A stretch of 64,000 nucleotides of DNA from Agarilytica sp045430285 (GTDB lineage: Bacteria > Pseudomonadota > Gammaproteobacteria > Pseudomonadales > Cellvibrionaceae). A program made the translations under genes and the position numbers. Positions within the stretch are counted from its first letter, which is position 1. Each line of letters starts with the position of its first letter. This document shows positions 19,179 through 28,739 of the stretch, one piece after another. The stretch spans positions 366,839 to 430,838 of the forward strand of contig JAILXV010000004.1 of assembly GCA_045430285.1 (NCBI GenBank). The letters are read 5' to 3'. The notes beneath the pieces are model-generated. The model was not told where the DNA came from and made no database searches. It worked only from the letters and a program-made list of their open reading frames with translations.

Positions 19179-20009
19179 TTATTTAAAACCAGTTCTATCG
19201 AGTAACTCTTTGGTCAGCAAAATGTGTTTGCGTTCTGGGTTCCAGCGATAGCCGCCTAGCACCCCAGAAGATTGAATGACTCTATGACAAGGAATGAGCC
19301 ACGCAATCGGGTTTTGCGCGATGGCCGTACCCACAGCACGTGACGCTTTAGGTTGTTCTATACGTGTGGCTATCGCTTTGTATGAGTATAATTCTCCGCT
19401 GGAAATTGTTAGGAGCGCTTGCCAGACTTTTATTTGAAAATTAGTCCCACTGACCCATAACCGCATTGGCTCATGGGTATCGGAAAAAACTTTTTGTAAG
19501 ATTTTTTCCGCGTATTGATTATCTTGTTGAATCTTGGCTTGGGGCCACTTATTTCGAAGGGTATCAATCGTTAAGGGCGTATTGTGGTTATCAAGAAACT
19601 CAAGTCGATGTATGCCCTTTGAAGTCCAGGCAACGTACGCTTCGCCAAACTCCGTAGACGCAGTGCCCCAATGAAAAGTGACGCCTTTGCCTTGTGATTT
19701 ATATTCACCTGGCGTGATAGCTTCTATCGTGATGAAGTGATCGTGAAGTCGACTGCTTCCAGAAAGTCCAGACGCTAACGCGGCTTCAGATACCGAATTT
19801 GTTTGATTCAGCCATTGCTTAGCATTTTGTACGGTTAGCGTTTGCAGAAATTGCTTAGGACTTACGCCACTGTATTGCACAAATAAACGTTGAAAATGAT
19901 ATGGGCTGAGATGAATGTGCTTGGCAACATCATCAAGGGACGGCTGCTTATCAGCGTGCTGGTTAATGTAGGCGATTGCCAGTGCAACGCGCTCGTAGTC
20001 TTTATTCAT
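19179..20009 (-). CDS. AraC-type HTH fused to O6-alkylguanine-DNA alkyltransferase (Ada-like, lacking the N-terminal methyl-phosphotriester domain)
   Basis: Repairs O6-alkylguanine by moving the alkyl group to its own cysteine. Residues about 1-100 form an AraC-family helix-turn-helix (YHFQRLFVQYSGVSPKQF). The C-terminal half is the alkyltransferase with the active-site IPCHRVI and the following GVLGGYRWNPERK. It is about 277 aa. The Ada zinc domain with its sensor cysteine is missing, so self-activation by methylated phosphates is unlikely. The ATG at 20009 is preferred over a TTG two codons upstream. It stands alone and is convergent with the HD-GYP gene. Confidence 0.88.
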   Translation of the reverse strand: MNKDYERVALAIAYINQHADKQPSLDDVAKHIHLSPYHFQRLFVQYSGVSPKQFLQTLTVQNAKQWLNQTNSVSEAALASGLSGSSRLHDHFITIEAITPGEYKSQGKGVTFHWGTASTEFGEAYVAWTSKGIHRLEFLDNHNTPLTIDTLRNKWPQAKIQQDNQYAEKILQKVFSDTHEPMRLWVSGTNFQIKVWQALLTISSGELYSYKAIATRIEQPKASRAVGTAIAQNPIAWLIPCHRVIQSSGVLGGYRWNPERKHILLTKELLDRTGFK

Positions 20010-20249
20010 ACACAAAGAATGCTGGGGTATTGTTCAGTCGGTTGATGAGAGCGTGCAGTGTTTTCTGGACTTCTGAGGCATGGATGCCGAAGTTGAGCGT
20101 ATAGGGACATATTTACAGCGTTCCAGAAAATACTGTGTGCTTACATCAAGGGGGCCCTACCAACGGGCACACCTTGTACGCTAATAAGAGAAAAATACAT
20201 AATCCTAAAATACTAGGTGCGTTTCGACCCGAATCTTGCGCAATACATG

Positions 20250-21107
20250 TTAAGAGTCTGAACAGATATCCCCTATATGCTGCCCCATTTGAACAGTCGC
20301 TGCCGGCGAAAATTCGTTCGACCAATCCACTGTATTCTCCGGAAATAGCATAACGATCGTTGACCCTAATTTAAAACGAGCAAACTCATCACCTTTTTTA
20401 AAGTCGATTGGCTGAACGTTGTAGTTAACCGTAGAAACTTGTTTTCCCGCAGGTGCAACTAACCCCGCCCAAGTCGTTTCAATCGACGCCACAATCATGG
20501 CCCCCACAAGCACAAGGGCCACCGGCCCCACTTCCGTCTCAAACATGCAAACAACACGCTCATTCCGAGCGAATAATCTCGGAACATTCTCTGTGGTCGC
20601 AGGGTTAACCGAAAACAGATCACCAGGAACATGAATCATCGAAATAAGTTTTCCATCAATAGGCATATGCAAGCGATGGTAATCTTTAGGCGATAAATAA
20701 ATCGTGGTGAAACTTCCTTTCGTGAACGCTTCAGCGGTTTCCGCACAGCCACCTAATAATTCTTGTGCGGAGTAGTCTCGGCCTTTCGCTTGAAAAATAC
20801 GACCATTTTGAATGTCACCTACTTGGCTAACGGCGCCGTCGGCGGGGCAGGCAAGTGCATTTTTATCCTCAGCAATAGGCCGTGCCCCATCCTTCAGCGC
20901 GCGGCAGAAAAAATCATTAAAGCAAGCATAAGATTCGGGGTCACTATTCAGTGCCTCATCCATGTTGACGCCAAAGGCGCGAATAAATTTTTCGATGATA
21001 AAGGATTTGAACCACGTGATACGTGATTCGGCGATCCACCCCGCGAGGCGAGAAAGTGCGTGTTGCGGAGTGATGTATTGCAAAAAGATAAAAATAAATG
21101 TCTTCAA
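20250..21107 (-). CDS. psd: Phosphatidylserine decarboxylase proenzyme
   Basis: Makes phosphatidylethanolamine from phosphatidylserine at the inner membrane. The proenzyme cleaves itself at the LGST motif near the C-terminus (KLGSTIVMLFP), turning the Ser into the pyruvoyl group. Also visible are the YHRLHMPIDG block and a hydrophobic N-terminus. It is 285 aa, normal. It lies 32 bases downstream of rsgA on the same strand, the common rsgA-psd pair. Confidence 0.95.
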   Translation of the reverse strand: MKTFIFIFLQYITPQHALSRLAGWIAESRITWFKSFIIEKFIRAFGVNMDEALNSDPESYACFNDFFCRALKDGARPIAEDKNALACPADGAVSQVGDIQNGRIFQAKGRDYSAQELLGGCAETAEAFTKGSFTTIYLSPKDYHRLHMPIDGKLISMIHVPGDLFSVNPATTENVPRLFARNERVVCMFETEVGPVALVLVGAMIVASIETTWAGLVAPAGKQVSTVNYNVQPIDFKKGDEFARFKLGSTIVMLFPENTVDWSNEFSPAATVQMGQHIGDICSDS

Positions 21108-21139
21108 AAGGTGATCTCAAGTACGTAGTTGAACATGGT

Positions 21140-22159
21140 TTATTTATGCGGCGTTTTTATTTGTACATCATCTAGTGAGGCGACAATGCGTTGGTAACTG
21201 ATGAAGCGCGTTTCGGATATTGCGTTTTCTTTGCGAGCATTTTGTATGGCGCATCCAGGCTCATGATTGTGTGAGCAATCTCTAAATTTACACTGATCTG
21301 TCAGCGCATTTAATTCGACAAAGCCTTTTATCACATCGGGGGCGTCTAAGTTCCAGAGGCCAAACTCACGTATGCCTGGTGAATCAATACATTCTCCACC
21401 GCCTGAAAAGTGGAAGAGCTGCGAATGCGTAGTGGTATGTCGGCCTTTATTTTTGGCATCAGACAGCTGCCCAACTTGTATCTCTTCTTCCGGCATGAGC
21501 AGTTTTAATATTGACGATTTTCCGACGCCAGATTGTCCAACAAGAATGCTGGTTTTATCGCGAAGTTGTGAGATTAATGCGTTTACGCCAATTTCAGTTT
21601 TTGCTGAAAATAGCAGCACTTCATAACCAATACTGCTGTAGCTCTCTTTAAGGTCTTCGAATTTCTCTGCGTTTTCATCATCAATTAAGTCCGCTTTGTT
21701 GATTAAAATAAGCGGCTTAATGTGATTTAACTCGGCGACGACTAAATAGCGATCGATGAGGTTCGTAAAAAACTCAGGTTGAGGCGCAATGGTGACGATA
21801 ATCTGGTCGACGTTAGCGGCGACAGGTTTTAACTTGCCGTAGGTATCTGGCCGCGATAAAAGCGAACTGCGCGGATGGCAGGAAACGACCACGCCTAAAT
21901 CTTCACCCCGTTGCCATACAATTCTGTCGCCAGTGATAACTGGGGCTAAATTTGCACGAAGAAAGCAGCGAATACTCTTGTTATCGCCGTATTCAATGTC
22001 CACTTGAGTGCCGTAATGGGCAATCACCCGACCTTCTTGTTCAGCGCCTAGGGTTTGATTATCCATCGCGTCTAGGGCACTAGCTGCTTTCGCATTACTC
22101 GCGTCTTGCTTCTTCTTAATTCGACGAGATTGATGTTGTGAAAGCTTGCGTTTGGCCAT
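21140..22159 (-). CDS. rsgA: Ribosome small-subunit maturation GTPase RsgA
   Basis: Circularly permuted GTPase that checks late 30S assembly. It has an N-terminal OB domain after a basic tail, then G4 (NKADL), the P-loop GQSGVGKSS and G3 DSPGIREFG. The C-terminal zinc knuckle is CKFRDCSHNHEPGC. It is 339 aa. It is divergent from orn and upstream of psd, the classical rsgA setting. A second copy lies at 33657-34721. Confidence 0.96.
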   Translation of the reverse strand: MAKRKLSQHQSRRIKKKQDASNAKAASALDAMDNQTLGAEQEGRVIAHYGTQVDIEYGDNKSIRCFLRANLAPVITGDRIVWQRGEDLGVVVSCHPRSSLLSRPDTYGKLKPVAANVDQIIVTIAPQPEFFTNLIDRYLVVAELNHIKPLILINKADLIDDENAEKFEDLKESYSSIGYEVLLFSAKTEIGVNALISQLRDKTSILVGQSGVGKSSILKLLMPEEEIQVGQLSDAKNKGRHTTTHSQLFHFSGGGECIDSPGIREFGLWNLDAPDVIKGFVELNALTDQCKFRDCSHNHEPGCAIQNARKENAISETRFISYQRIVASLDDVQIKTPHK

Positions 22160-22308
22160 GGGTTAAACTTATTTTAACTAAAATGCGCTGATCGCTTAGA
22201 ATTGTTGCTCGCAGAGAGGTTTTAGGTATTCGTTCATCTGCGAATAGCTGCTACTATTTTGAAGAAAGGTTATAGCGGCGTCGAGCACGTAGTTTAAAGG
22301 AAATTGGT

Positions 22309-22854
22309 ATGTCTAGCAGTGAAAACAATTTAATTTGGGTCGATTTAGAAATGACAGGGCTCATCCCTGAGCGAGATGTCATTATTGAAATCGCCACCAT
22401 CGTGACGGATGCTCAGCTAAATACCTTAGCTGAAGGGCCTGTGTTTGCGATTCATCAGCCGGAGGCCGTTTTGAACGGTATGGATGAATGGAATACAAAC
22501 CAACATAATGGCTCCGGCTTAGTTAAGCGTATACAAGCAAGTAATGTGACCACGGCAGAAGCTGAAGCTGAAACGATCGCTTTTCTTAAGCAATGGGTAC
22601 CGGCGGGTAAGTCTCCCATCTGTGGGAACTCGATCTGTCAGGATCGCCGGTTTCTTGCGCGTTATATGCCCCAGTTAGAAGCGTATTTCCACTACCGTAA
22701 TTTGGATGTGAGTACGATTAAAGAACTTACGGCACGCTGGAAGCCCGAGTTACTCAAAGGTGTTAAGAAGAATGGCAATCACCTCGCCATGGACGACATT
22801 AGGGATTCCATCGAAGAACTTAAATATTACCGTGCGCACTGCTTTTCTATGTAG
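22309..22854 (+). CDS. orn: Oligoribonuclease
   Basis: Degrades di- and short oligoribonucleotides, including pGpG from cyclic-di-GMP turnover. The DEDDh exonuclease motifs are present: WVDLEMTGL, GNSICQDRRFLARYMP and the C-terminal NHLAMDDIRDSIEEL. It is 181 aa, family length. The start is preceded by AAAGGAAA. It is divergent from rsgA, as in most gammaproteobacteria. Confidence 0.96.
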   Translation: MSSSENNLIWVDLEMTGLIPERDVIIEIATIVTDAQLNTLAEGPVFAIHQPEAVLNGMDEWNTNQHNGSGLVKRIQASNVTTAEAEAETIAFLKQWVPAGKSPICGNSICQDRRFLARYMPQLEAYFHYRNLDVSTIKELTARWKPELLKGVKKNGNHLAMDDIRDSIEELKYYRAHCFSM

Positions 22855-23066
22855 TGCGTCCCCACGCTTCTCTCTGTATCGCCTTTAAAACATACGCAAT
22901 AACAAACCCGCGCCATGCTGCGGGCGCGTTATATGTCATTTCGGTATTTTCGATATAGCTGTTTATTGCAATCATGTTTTGGACAAAAAACACCGAATTA
23001 AGAGATCCTTTCCACCTAGGCGCTAATAAAAATAAACTGAAATTGCGCCAAATAAGGAGGGTCGAA

Positions 23067-23354
23067 ATGTCTCAAGTGTTAGACGCGAAGTCTCGGTTCA
23101 TGAAAGTGGGTAATGAAACAGTTGATAAACGCACTGGCCAAATGGCGGTGCCGCTTAATCTACGGAGCTTGTTAAGTCGTGATCAGCTTGGCTCTGTGCA
23201 GCAGATGGAGCACTTTGGCTGGCATCTGGCCTTTGTACGCCGCGATGACAAGCAACAGCCTATGGTGATTGTGGCGAATGGCAGTGAGAATCGCTTTGCG
23301 TTGCTCGCTCAAGATGGCACCATCGATACAGCCAGCCCTGTCACAGTCAGATAG
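23067..23354 (+). CDS. Small conserved-looking protein of unknown function
   Basis: I do not recognise the family. The start at 23067 is chosen because of the strong AAGGAGGG site a few bases upstream. The reading frame is open for another 31 codons upstream, but without a ribosome site. The 95-residue product has no signal peptide or membrane helix, and is mixed polar and hydrophobic with MEHFGWHLAFVRRDD in the middle. It sits between orn and queG, and the ribosome site supports expression. The function is unknown. Confidence 0.65.
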   Translation: MSQVLDAKSRFMKVGNETVDKRTGQMAVPLNLRSLLSRDQLGSVQQMEHFGWHLAFVRRDDKQQPMVIVANGSENRFALLAQDGTIDTASPVTVR

Positions 23355-23369
23355 TTCTTTAGTTTTACC

Positions 23370-24533
23370 TCACTTTTCCTGGGCTTTTAATTTACGTCGC
23401 CGCCGCTTTTGGGGCGACGTCTGACGTGCTAATGCCCATTCAAATTGTTCTTTTAGCCAGTCCTCGAAATTATTTTCCTTTGAATCTAGCTCAGAAAGCC
23501 GTTTTTGCAGTGCGTCAATGACAGCTGGGTCACTTGGCGCATTTCCCAGGCCAACAGAGAGGTTTCGCAACCAATTTTGATAGCCAATTCTGCGGATTGG
23601 GGAGCCGGCGGTGTTATCCAGAAAGGTCTGCTCTGACCAGTTAAATAGCGCCGTAAGATCTGAGTTTTCTAAGTTATGGCGAGGCTGAAAGTCCTTCTCT
23701 TTAGAAAAATGGGCGTACTTATTCCAGGGGCAGATCGCTTGGCAATCGTCACAACCAAACACACGGTTTCCCATCACCTCTCTATATTCTTCTGGAATGG
23801 GGCCTTTATTTTCAATGGTCAGGTAGGAGATGCATCGGCGTGCATCTAACACATAAGGTTTTGGAAAGGCGTCCGTTGGGCACACCTGAATGCACGCGCG
23901 GCAATCACCGCAGTGATTTTTTGGAGTTGTGTCGTTAATGGGCAAGGGAATATTGGTGTATAGCTCGCCGAGAAAGAACCAGCTGCCCGCAGACTCGTTA
24001 ATCAACAACGTATGCTTGCCCACCCAGCCAAGACCAGATTTTTCCGCCAGGGGGCGTTCTAATATCGGGGCGCTATCGACAAAAGCACGTTGGTTGATGT
24101 TGTCTGCCAGCGAATGCTCAATACAAAATGATTCAATTTTTTTGCCCAGTGTTGCTAGGCGCTTTCGTATCAGCTTGTGGTAGTCACGGCCTAGGGCGTA
24201 GCGAGACACGTACGCCTTGTCTGAAGATTTCAAGACTTTGATGTGTTCGGTTTGCGCGGGTAAATAATCCATCCGAAAAGACAATACCCGTGTCGCCCCC
24301 TCCACGAGTTGTTCTGGTGAAAGGCGCAGCTCTTTATGCTCTTCGATCCACGCCATGCTACCGTGGTAATTTGCTGCCAGCCAAGCCTCCAATCGTTCTC
24401 GCTCTGCACTGGTGTCGGCAGCGGCAACGCCCACGGCTTGGAAGCCAAGTTCCTGTGCCCAGGTGTGAATATGTGTGAGTAAGTTGTCGTACGGAGCGTT
24501 CATGAATATTTCGTATGTCGGTGGTGAGGACAT
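23370..24533 (-). CDS. queG: Epoxyqueuosine reductase
   Basis: Last step of queuosine synthesis in tRNA anticodons. It uses cobalamin and two 4Fe-4S clusters. The clusters are CGDCRACIQVCPTDAFP and CDDCQAICPWN. RRCISYLTIENKGPIPEE is the family signature between them. The length from 24533 is 387 aa. An internal ATG at 24503 would remove ten residues and fits the family start equally well. It is divergent from nnr. Confidence 0.94.
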   Translation of the reverse strand: MSSPPTYEIFMNAPYDNLLTHIHTWAQELGFQAVGVAAADTSAERERLEAWLAANYHGSMAWIEEHKELRLSPEQLVEGATRVLSFRMDYLPAQTEHIKVLKSSDKAYVSRYALGRDYHKLIRKRLATLGKKIESFCIEHSLADNINQRAFVDSAPILERPLAEKSGLGWVGKHTLLINESAGSWFFLGELYTNIPLPINDTTPKNHCGDCRACIQVCPTDAFPKPYVLDARRCISYLTIENKGPIPEEYREVMGNRVFGCDDCQAICPWNKYAHFSKEKDFQPRHNLENSDLTALFNWSEQTFLDNTAGSPIRRIGYQNWLRNLSVGLGNAPSDPAVIDALQKRLSELDSKENNFEDWLKEQFEWALARQTSPQKRRRRKLKAQEK

Positions 24534-24735
24534 TTTGGCTAGCTATCCCGAGAAACGCCAGAAAAGTTGCGTAGATATTTATCTTCTAGCACTGATTTGG
24601 GGGAAAGGCTTCGATTAGATCGAAGGGAAGCTGTGGAACGGCGCTTAACTCACGTATAATTTTGCGCCTATTGATGGTTAATCGAGATCGCTTACTGATT
24701 AATCCATTAACCTTATATACCTAAAGAGTAAAGAA

Positions 24736-26274
24736 ATGCCTGACGCTAAGCCCGAAAAATTGCCACGCGCACTATACACCTGTGAGCAAACCCGTGAGCT
24801 AGATTCGCTGGCTATTTCCCAGGCCGAAATTCCAGGCATCGTTTTAATGAAGCGCGCGGGCCGGTCAGCCTTTGAGCAGCTGCTCAACAAGTGGCCCAGC
24901 GTTACCTATATTGCAGTTTTTTGTGGTGCAGGGAACAACGGTGGGGATGGCTATATCCTTGCCGGCCTAGCGGCTCAAAAATACATTGCTGTGGATCTGT
25001 ATTCCACTGTGGACCCCAGCACTTTGAATGGTGATGCCCAAAAAGCGAAAGACTTCGCCTTGGCCCAGGGCATAGAGATTCAAACCCTTGGTGGTATTGA
25101 TGATATTGAGGGTGCAGAAGGTAGCGATGGCATTACGCTTCCAGATTGCCCAGGAGTCGTTATCGTAGATGGCCTACTCGGCACTGGTTTTCGAGGTGAA
25201 CTCAAAGCATCGCTAAGTACCGTGACGAAAGCGATCAACGCTTCGGGTTTACCGGTATTGGCTTTAGATCTTCCATCTGGTCTTGACGGGGATAGTGGTG
25301 CAGCCGACCCCAATGCTGTAAATGCCGATCTCACCACGACATTCGTTGGGGTAAAGCAAGGTCTGTTAACGGGCAAAGGCCCCGCGCTTTGCGGTGAGCT
25401 TAGCTACGATAATCTAGGCATTCCTGAAAGTATCTTTGCGCAACTGCCTGCCACAACACAGCGTATTTCCGAAGTCACCTCCTTCGTAAACCGACAAGCA
25501 GATGCGCACAAAACCGATTTTGGTCATGTGCTCGTCATCGGCGGTGTGCTGGGTATGGGCGGTGCCGTAATGCTAGCCGCTGAAGCCGCTTTGCGTTCAG
25601 GCGCCGGATTAGTGACGGTCGCCACACGGCCTGACCATGTTCCTGCTGTACTCGCACGCTTACCAGAAGTCATGGTGAAGGGCCTTGAATCAGGTGTGGA
25701 ACTAGAACCCTTAATCACTCGAGCTGACGTTATTGTTGTGGGACCAGGCCTAGGACAAACATCGTGGTCCCAGCAGTTAGCCTATTTTGCCTTGCAATCC
25801 GATTTACCCAAAGTGGTGGATGCGGATGCGCTTAATCTATTAGCCTCCGAAGACTGGGGCGACCTGGATCTCTCAAACTGTGTGATGACACCACACCCAG
25901 GTGAGGCCGCACGTCTATTGTCTTGTTCCACATCGGAAATTCAGGCCAACCGCTTTGACGCTTTAGCGCGTATTCAAGAAAAGTATCAGTCAGTCGCGTT
26001 GTTAAAGGGCGCCGGTACACTGATTAATGATGGGCAACAAACGTGGCTAGCGAATGTCGGCAACCCAGGTATGGCGGTTGCGGGAATGGGTGATGTGTTG
26101 AGTGGTGTTGTTGGCGCGTTGATCGCGCAAGGGCAACGTTTGAGTGAGGCCACGGTAAATGCTGTGTGTGCTCATGGCCTCGCAGGTGATCTAGCGGCTC
26201 AAGACGGTGTCGTTGGGCTAAAAGCTACCGATGTAATGCCGCATTTACGCCGAGTTCTGAACGGATCGAATTAA
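24736..26274 (+). CDS. nnr: Bifunctional NAD(P)H-hydrate epimerase and ADP-dependent dehydratase
   Basis: Repairs hydrated NAD(P)H. The N-terminal epimerase domain (about residues 1-230) carries FCGAGNNGGDGY. The C-terminal ribokinase-like dehydratase (about 240-510) carries VVGPGLGQ, the VDADALN stretch and the NPGMAVAGMGDVLSG active-site motif. It is 512 aa, typical of the fused form. The stop overlaps the tsaE start by one base. Confidence 0.95.
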   Translation: MPDAKPEKLPRALYTCEQTRELDSLAISQAEIPGIVLMKRAGRSAFEQLLNKWPSVTYIAVFCGAGNNGGDGYILAGLAAQKYIAVDLYSTVDPSTLNGDAQKAKDFALAQGIEIQTLGGIDDIEGAEGSDGITLPDCPGVVIVDGLLGTGFRGELKASLSTVTKAINASGLPVLALDLPSGLDGDSGAADPNAVNADLTTTFVGVKQGLLTGKGPALCGELSYDNLGIPESIFAQLPATTQRISEVTSFVNRQADAHKTDFGHVLVIGGVLGMGGAVMLAAEAALRSGAGLVTVATRPDHVPAVLARLPEVMVKGLESGVELEPLITRADVIVVGPGLGQTSWSQQLAYFALQSDLPKVVDADALNLLASEDWGDLDLSNCVMTPHPGEAARLLSCSTSEIQANRFDALARIQEKYQSVALLKGAGTLINDGQQTWLANVGNPGMAVAGMGDVLSGVVGALIAQGQRLSEATVNAVCAHGLAGDLAAQDGVVGLKATDVMPHLRRVLNGSN

Positions 26275-26732
26275 TGTCTTCGTGGTCTACGTATTTAGAA
26301 AATGAAATGGCGACGGTCGCCGCAGGCAAGCGTCTCGGTGACATAATTCGTAAGGGTGCCGTTGTCTATTTACAGGGGACTTTGGGCGCAGGTAAAACGA
26401 CTTTTTGTAGAGGTGTGCTTACGGCATTTGGCCATACTGGTGCTGTGAAAAGTCCGACCTATACTTTAGTTGAGCCCTATGAATTTGACGAGGCTCATGT
26501 TCATCATTTCGATTTATATCGATTAGGTGACCCAGAGGAACTCGAATTTTTAGGTATTCGCGATTATTTTGTCGACCAAAATATTGCGTTAGTAGAATGG
26601 CCAACAAAAGGACAGGGCTATATCCCTGTTGCTGATTTACGCGTGGATTTGCAGGTCGAAGGCGAAGGCCGTAAGCTAACAATTGAGAGCGGGACTGAAC
26701 GTGGGGGTTTATTATTATCGTCTCTGAAATGA
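26274..26732 (+). CDS. tsaE: tRNA threonylcarbamoyladenosine synthesis ATPase TsaE
   Basis: Works with TsaB and TsaD to make t6A37 in tRNAs reading ANN codons. Walker A is GTLGAGKTTF (about residues 36-45). The family motifs SPTYTLVEPY, HHFDLYRL and LVEWP are all present. It is 152 aa, normal. It overlaps nnr by one base and the amidase by four bases, so the three are probably translated together. Confidence 0.95.
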   Translation: MSSWSTYLENEMATVAAGKRLGDIIRKGAVVYLQGTLGAGKTTFCRGVLTAFGHTGAVKSPTYTLVEPYEFDEAHVHHFDLYRLGDPEELEFLGIRDYFVDQNIALVEWPTKGQGYIPVADLRVDLQVEGEGRKLTIESGTERGGLLLSSLK

Positions 26733-28072
26733 TCAAGCGGCATAAGCCAGCTTCTTCATGGGCAAAAATCATCGTATTTTTGACGCTCGTGCTCTCTGTT
26801 CAAAACGTGTTTGCCGCGGTTATCGAAGGGGTACGACTATGGCGCGCACCAGATCATACTCGGCTTGTATTCGACCTTTCTGGTCCTGTGGATCACCAAC
26901 TCTTTGGTTTACACCAACCTGATCGCATCGTGATTGATGTTGATAAATCCAAGTTTTCTGCCTCACTCGCTGATCTTGATTTTACAAATACGCCAATAGA
27001 TAAAATGCGTTACGGTAAACGTAACGGTACTGACCTGCGTATTGTTTTGGATATGCTTAACGAAACCAAACCGCGCAGTTTTGCACTTAAAAAACATGCC
27101 GGTAAGCCAGATCGTTTAGTGATTGATATTTATGACGGAAAAACGAAAACCGTTAAAACCGTCGAAGATGTTCGCCCTAAAACTTCTGCGAAGCGCGATA
27201 TTCTTGTCGCGATTGACGCAGGGCACGGAGGTGAAGACCCTGGTTCAATTGGTCCAAGGCGTTTATATGAAAAAACTATCGTATTGGCCGTAAGTAAAGC
27301 GTTGAAATCGGCCATCGATGCCGAACCTGGGTTTCAAGCAAAATTAATTCGTAGTGGTGATTACTACGTGCAAAATGCGCGTCGCAGAGAGCTTGCGCGT
27401 AAAATGCGTGCCGATTTATTTGTCTCGATCCACGCGGATGGCTTTAAAGACCCACGAGCAAAAGGCGCTTCCGTGTTCGCACTTTCTCGTCGAGGGGCGA
27501 CGAGCCAGATGGCCAGTATTCTCGCATCTAAAGCGAACGAATCGGATTTGATTGGGGGTGCCGGTAGCGTAAGTCTTAGAGATAAAGATGATGTGCTGGC
27601 AGGCGTTTTGGTTGATCTTTCAATGACGGCTACTTTGGCGCGTAGTTTGGATGTAGGAGGACGCGTCCTCAAAAATATGGGCCGGTTTACCAAGCTTCAT
27701 AAAAAACACGTCGAGCAGGCAGCATTTATCGTGCTTAAATCGCCAGATGTACCCTCTATTCTGGTTGAAACGGGTTTTATTACGAATCCAGATGAATCCA
27801 AAAAACTAAAATCACGCAGTCACCAACGGAAATTAGCGAACGCAGTTAAAAAAGGCATTAAAGATTATTTTTATGATAATCCGCCCGAAGGATCCTTTGT
27901 TGCGTGGAAAAAATCCGGTGGCGGTCAAATAAAATATACGATCGCTCGTGGCGACACACTTTCCTCCATCGCGCAACGCTATAAAATAAGCGTTGCGGAT
28001 ATCAAAAGCTTTAATAGTTTGAAGTCCTCCTCGATTCGAGTTGGGCAGGTATTGACGATTCCAGCGAGTTAA
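26729..28072 (+). CDS. N-acetylmuramoyl-L-alanine amidase (AmiB/AmiC type) with AMIN and LysM domains
   Basis: Periplasmic enzyme that splits septal peptidoglycan by removing stem peptides. In order: a signal peptide (to about residue 30, ending NVFAA), an AMIN domain (about 32-135), an Amidase_3 catalytic domain with zinc motif IDAGHGGEDPGS and the later SIHADGF and LVETGFITNPDE, and a C-terminal LysM (YTIARGDTLSSIAQRYKIS). It is 447 aa. It overlaps tsaE. In many relatives mutL follows directly; here it lies 12 kb away. The stop overlaps that of the convergent carbonic anhydrase gene. Confidence 0.94.
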   Translation: MIKRHKPASSWAKIIVFLTLVLSVQNVFAAVIEGVRLWRAPDHTRLVFDLSGPVDHQLFGLHQPDRIVIDVDKSKFSASLADLDFTNTPIDKMRYGKRNGTDLRIVLDMLNETKPRSFALKKHAGKPDRLVIDIYDGKTKTVKTVEDVRPKTSAKRDILVAIDAGHGGEDPGSIGPRRLYEKTIVLAVSKALKSAIDAEPGFQAKLIRSGDYYVQNARRRELARKMRADLFVSIHADGFKDPRAKGASVFALSRRGATSQMASILASKANESDLIGGAGSVSLRDKDDVLAGVLVDLSMTATLARSLDVGGRVLKNMGRFTKLHKKHVEQAAFIVLKSPDVPSILVETGFITNPDESKKLKSRSHQRKLANAVKKGIKDYFYDNPPEGSFVAWKKSGGGQIKYTIARGDTLSSIAQRYKISVADIKSFNSLKSSSIRVGQVLTIPAS

Positions 28073-28704
28073 AGCCCTTTAGCTCCTTGGAATGTAACTT
28101 TTCCTGTGTGAAGGTTGTGAATTCCTCCTACGATTTGTATCTCGTTGTTATCCACCATCTCTTTTAGTACGGGACTTCGTACGCATATATCCTGTGTAAC
28201 CAGTTCTACATTGAGGCGTGTTACTTTATCAACAAACTCCGCGTTGTCTGAATTTCTATTGTCCGTTACGCTTGTCTCGCTTTCAATGGCGGGTTGTATT
28301 TTGGCTAGCAGCGACGTTAGGTTGCCCATTTCTACGTGATCACATGCACCCTTAACCGCGCCGCAGCTGTCATGGCCTAACACGACAATAATTTTTGAGC
28401 CGGCAACTTTACAGGCAAACTCCATGCTGCCTAATATATCTTCGTTTAAAATATTTCCCGCAACACGAATACTAAAAATATCTCCTAAGCCCTGATCAAA
28501 TATTATTTCTGCTGAAGTTCTGGAATCAATACAGCTTAAAATGATGGCGAACGGGTGTTGGCCGTCTGAGGTTTCATTTGCCTGTTGCAATAAATTACGA
28601 TTCGCTTTCAAATTGTTAACAAAACGCATATTGCCTTCTTTCAGTAATTCTAAGGCGATGCTGGGTGTTATTGCGTCTTGCATTTCTTTTGTTAGCGTCT
28701 TCAT
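28069..28704 (-). CDS. Beta-class carbonic anhydrase
   Basis: Interconverts CO2 and bicarbonate. The zinc site is complete: Cys58 and the Asp60-Arg62 pair in SCIDSR, then His111 and Cys114 in GHDSCGAVKG. It is 211 aa, usual for the family. No signal peptide is seen, so it is probably cytoplasmic. It lies 35 bases downstream of nhaA on the same strand and may share its transcript, linking bicarbonate supply with Na+/H+ exchange. The last base triplet overlaps the stop of the convergent amidase gene. Confidence 0.93.
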   Translation of the reverse strand: MKTLTKEMQDAITPSIALELLKEGNMRFVNNLKANRNLLQQANETSDGQHPFAIILSCIDSRTSAEIIFDQGLGDIFSIRVAGNILNEDILGSMEFACKVAGSKIIVVLGHDSCGAVKGACDHVEMGNLTSLLAKIQPAIESETSVTDNRNSDNAEFVDKVTRLNVELVTQDICVRSPVLKEMVDNNEIQIVGGIHNLHTGKVTFQGAKGL

Positions 28705-28739
28705 TGGTTTAGCCTTGTCTATTTGTTGATTAAATGTGG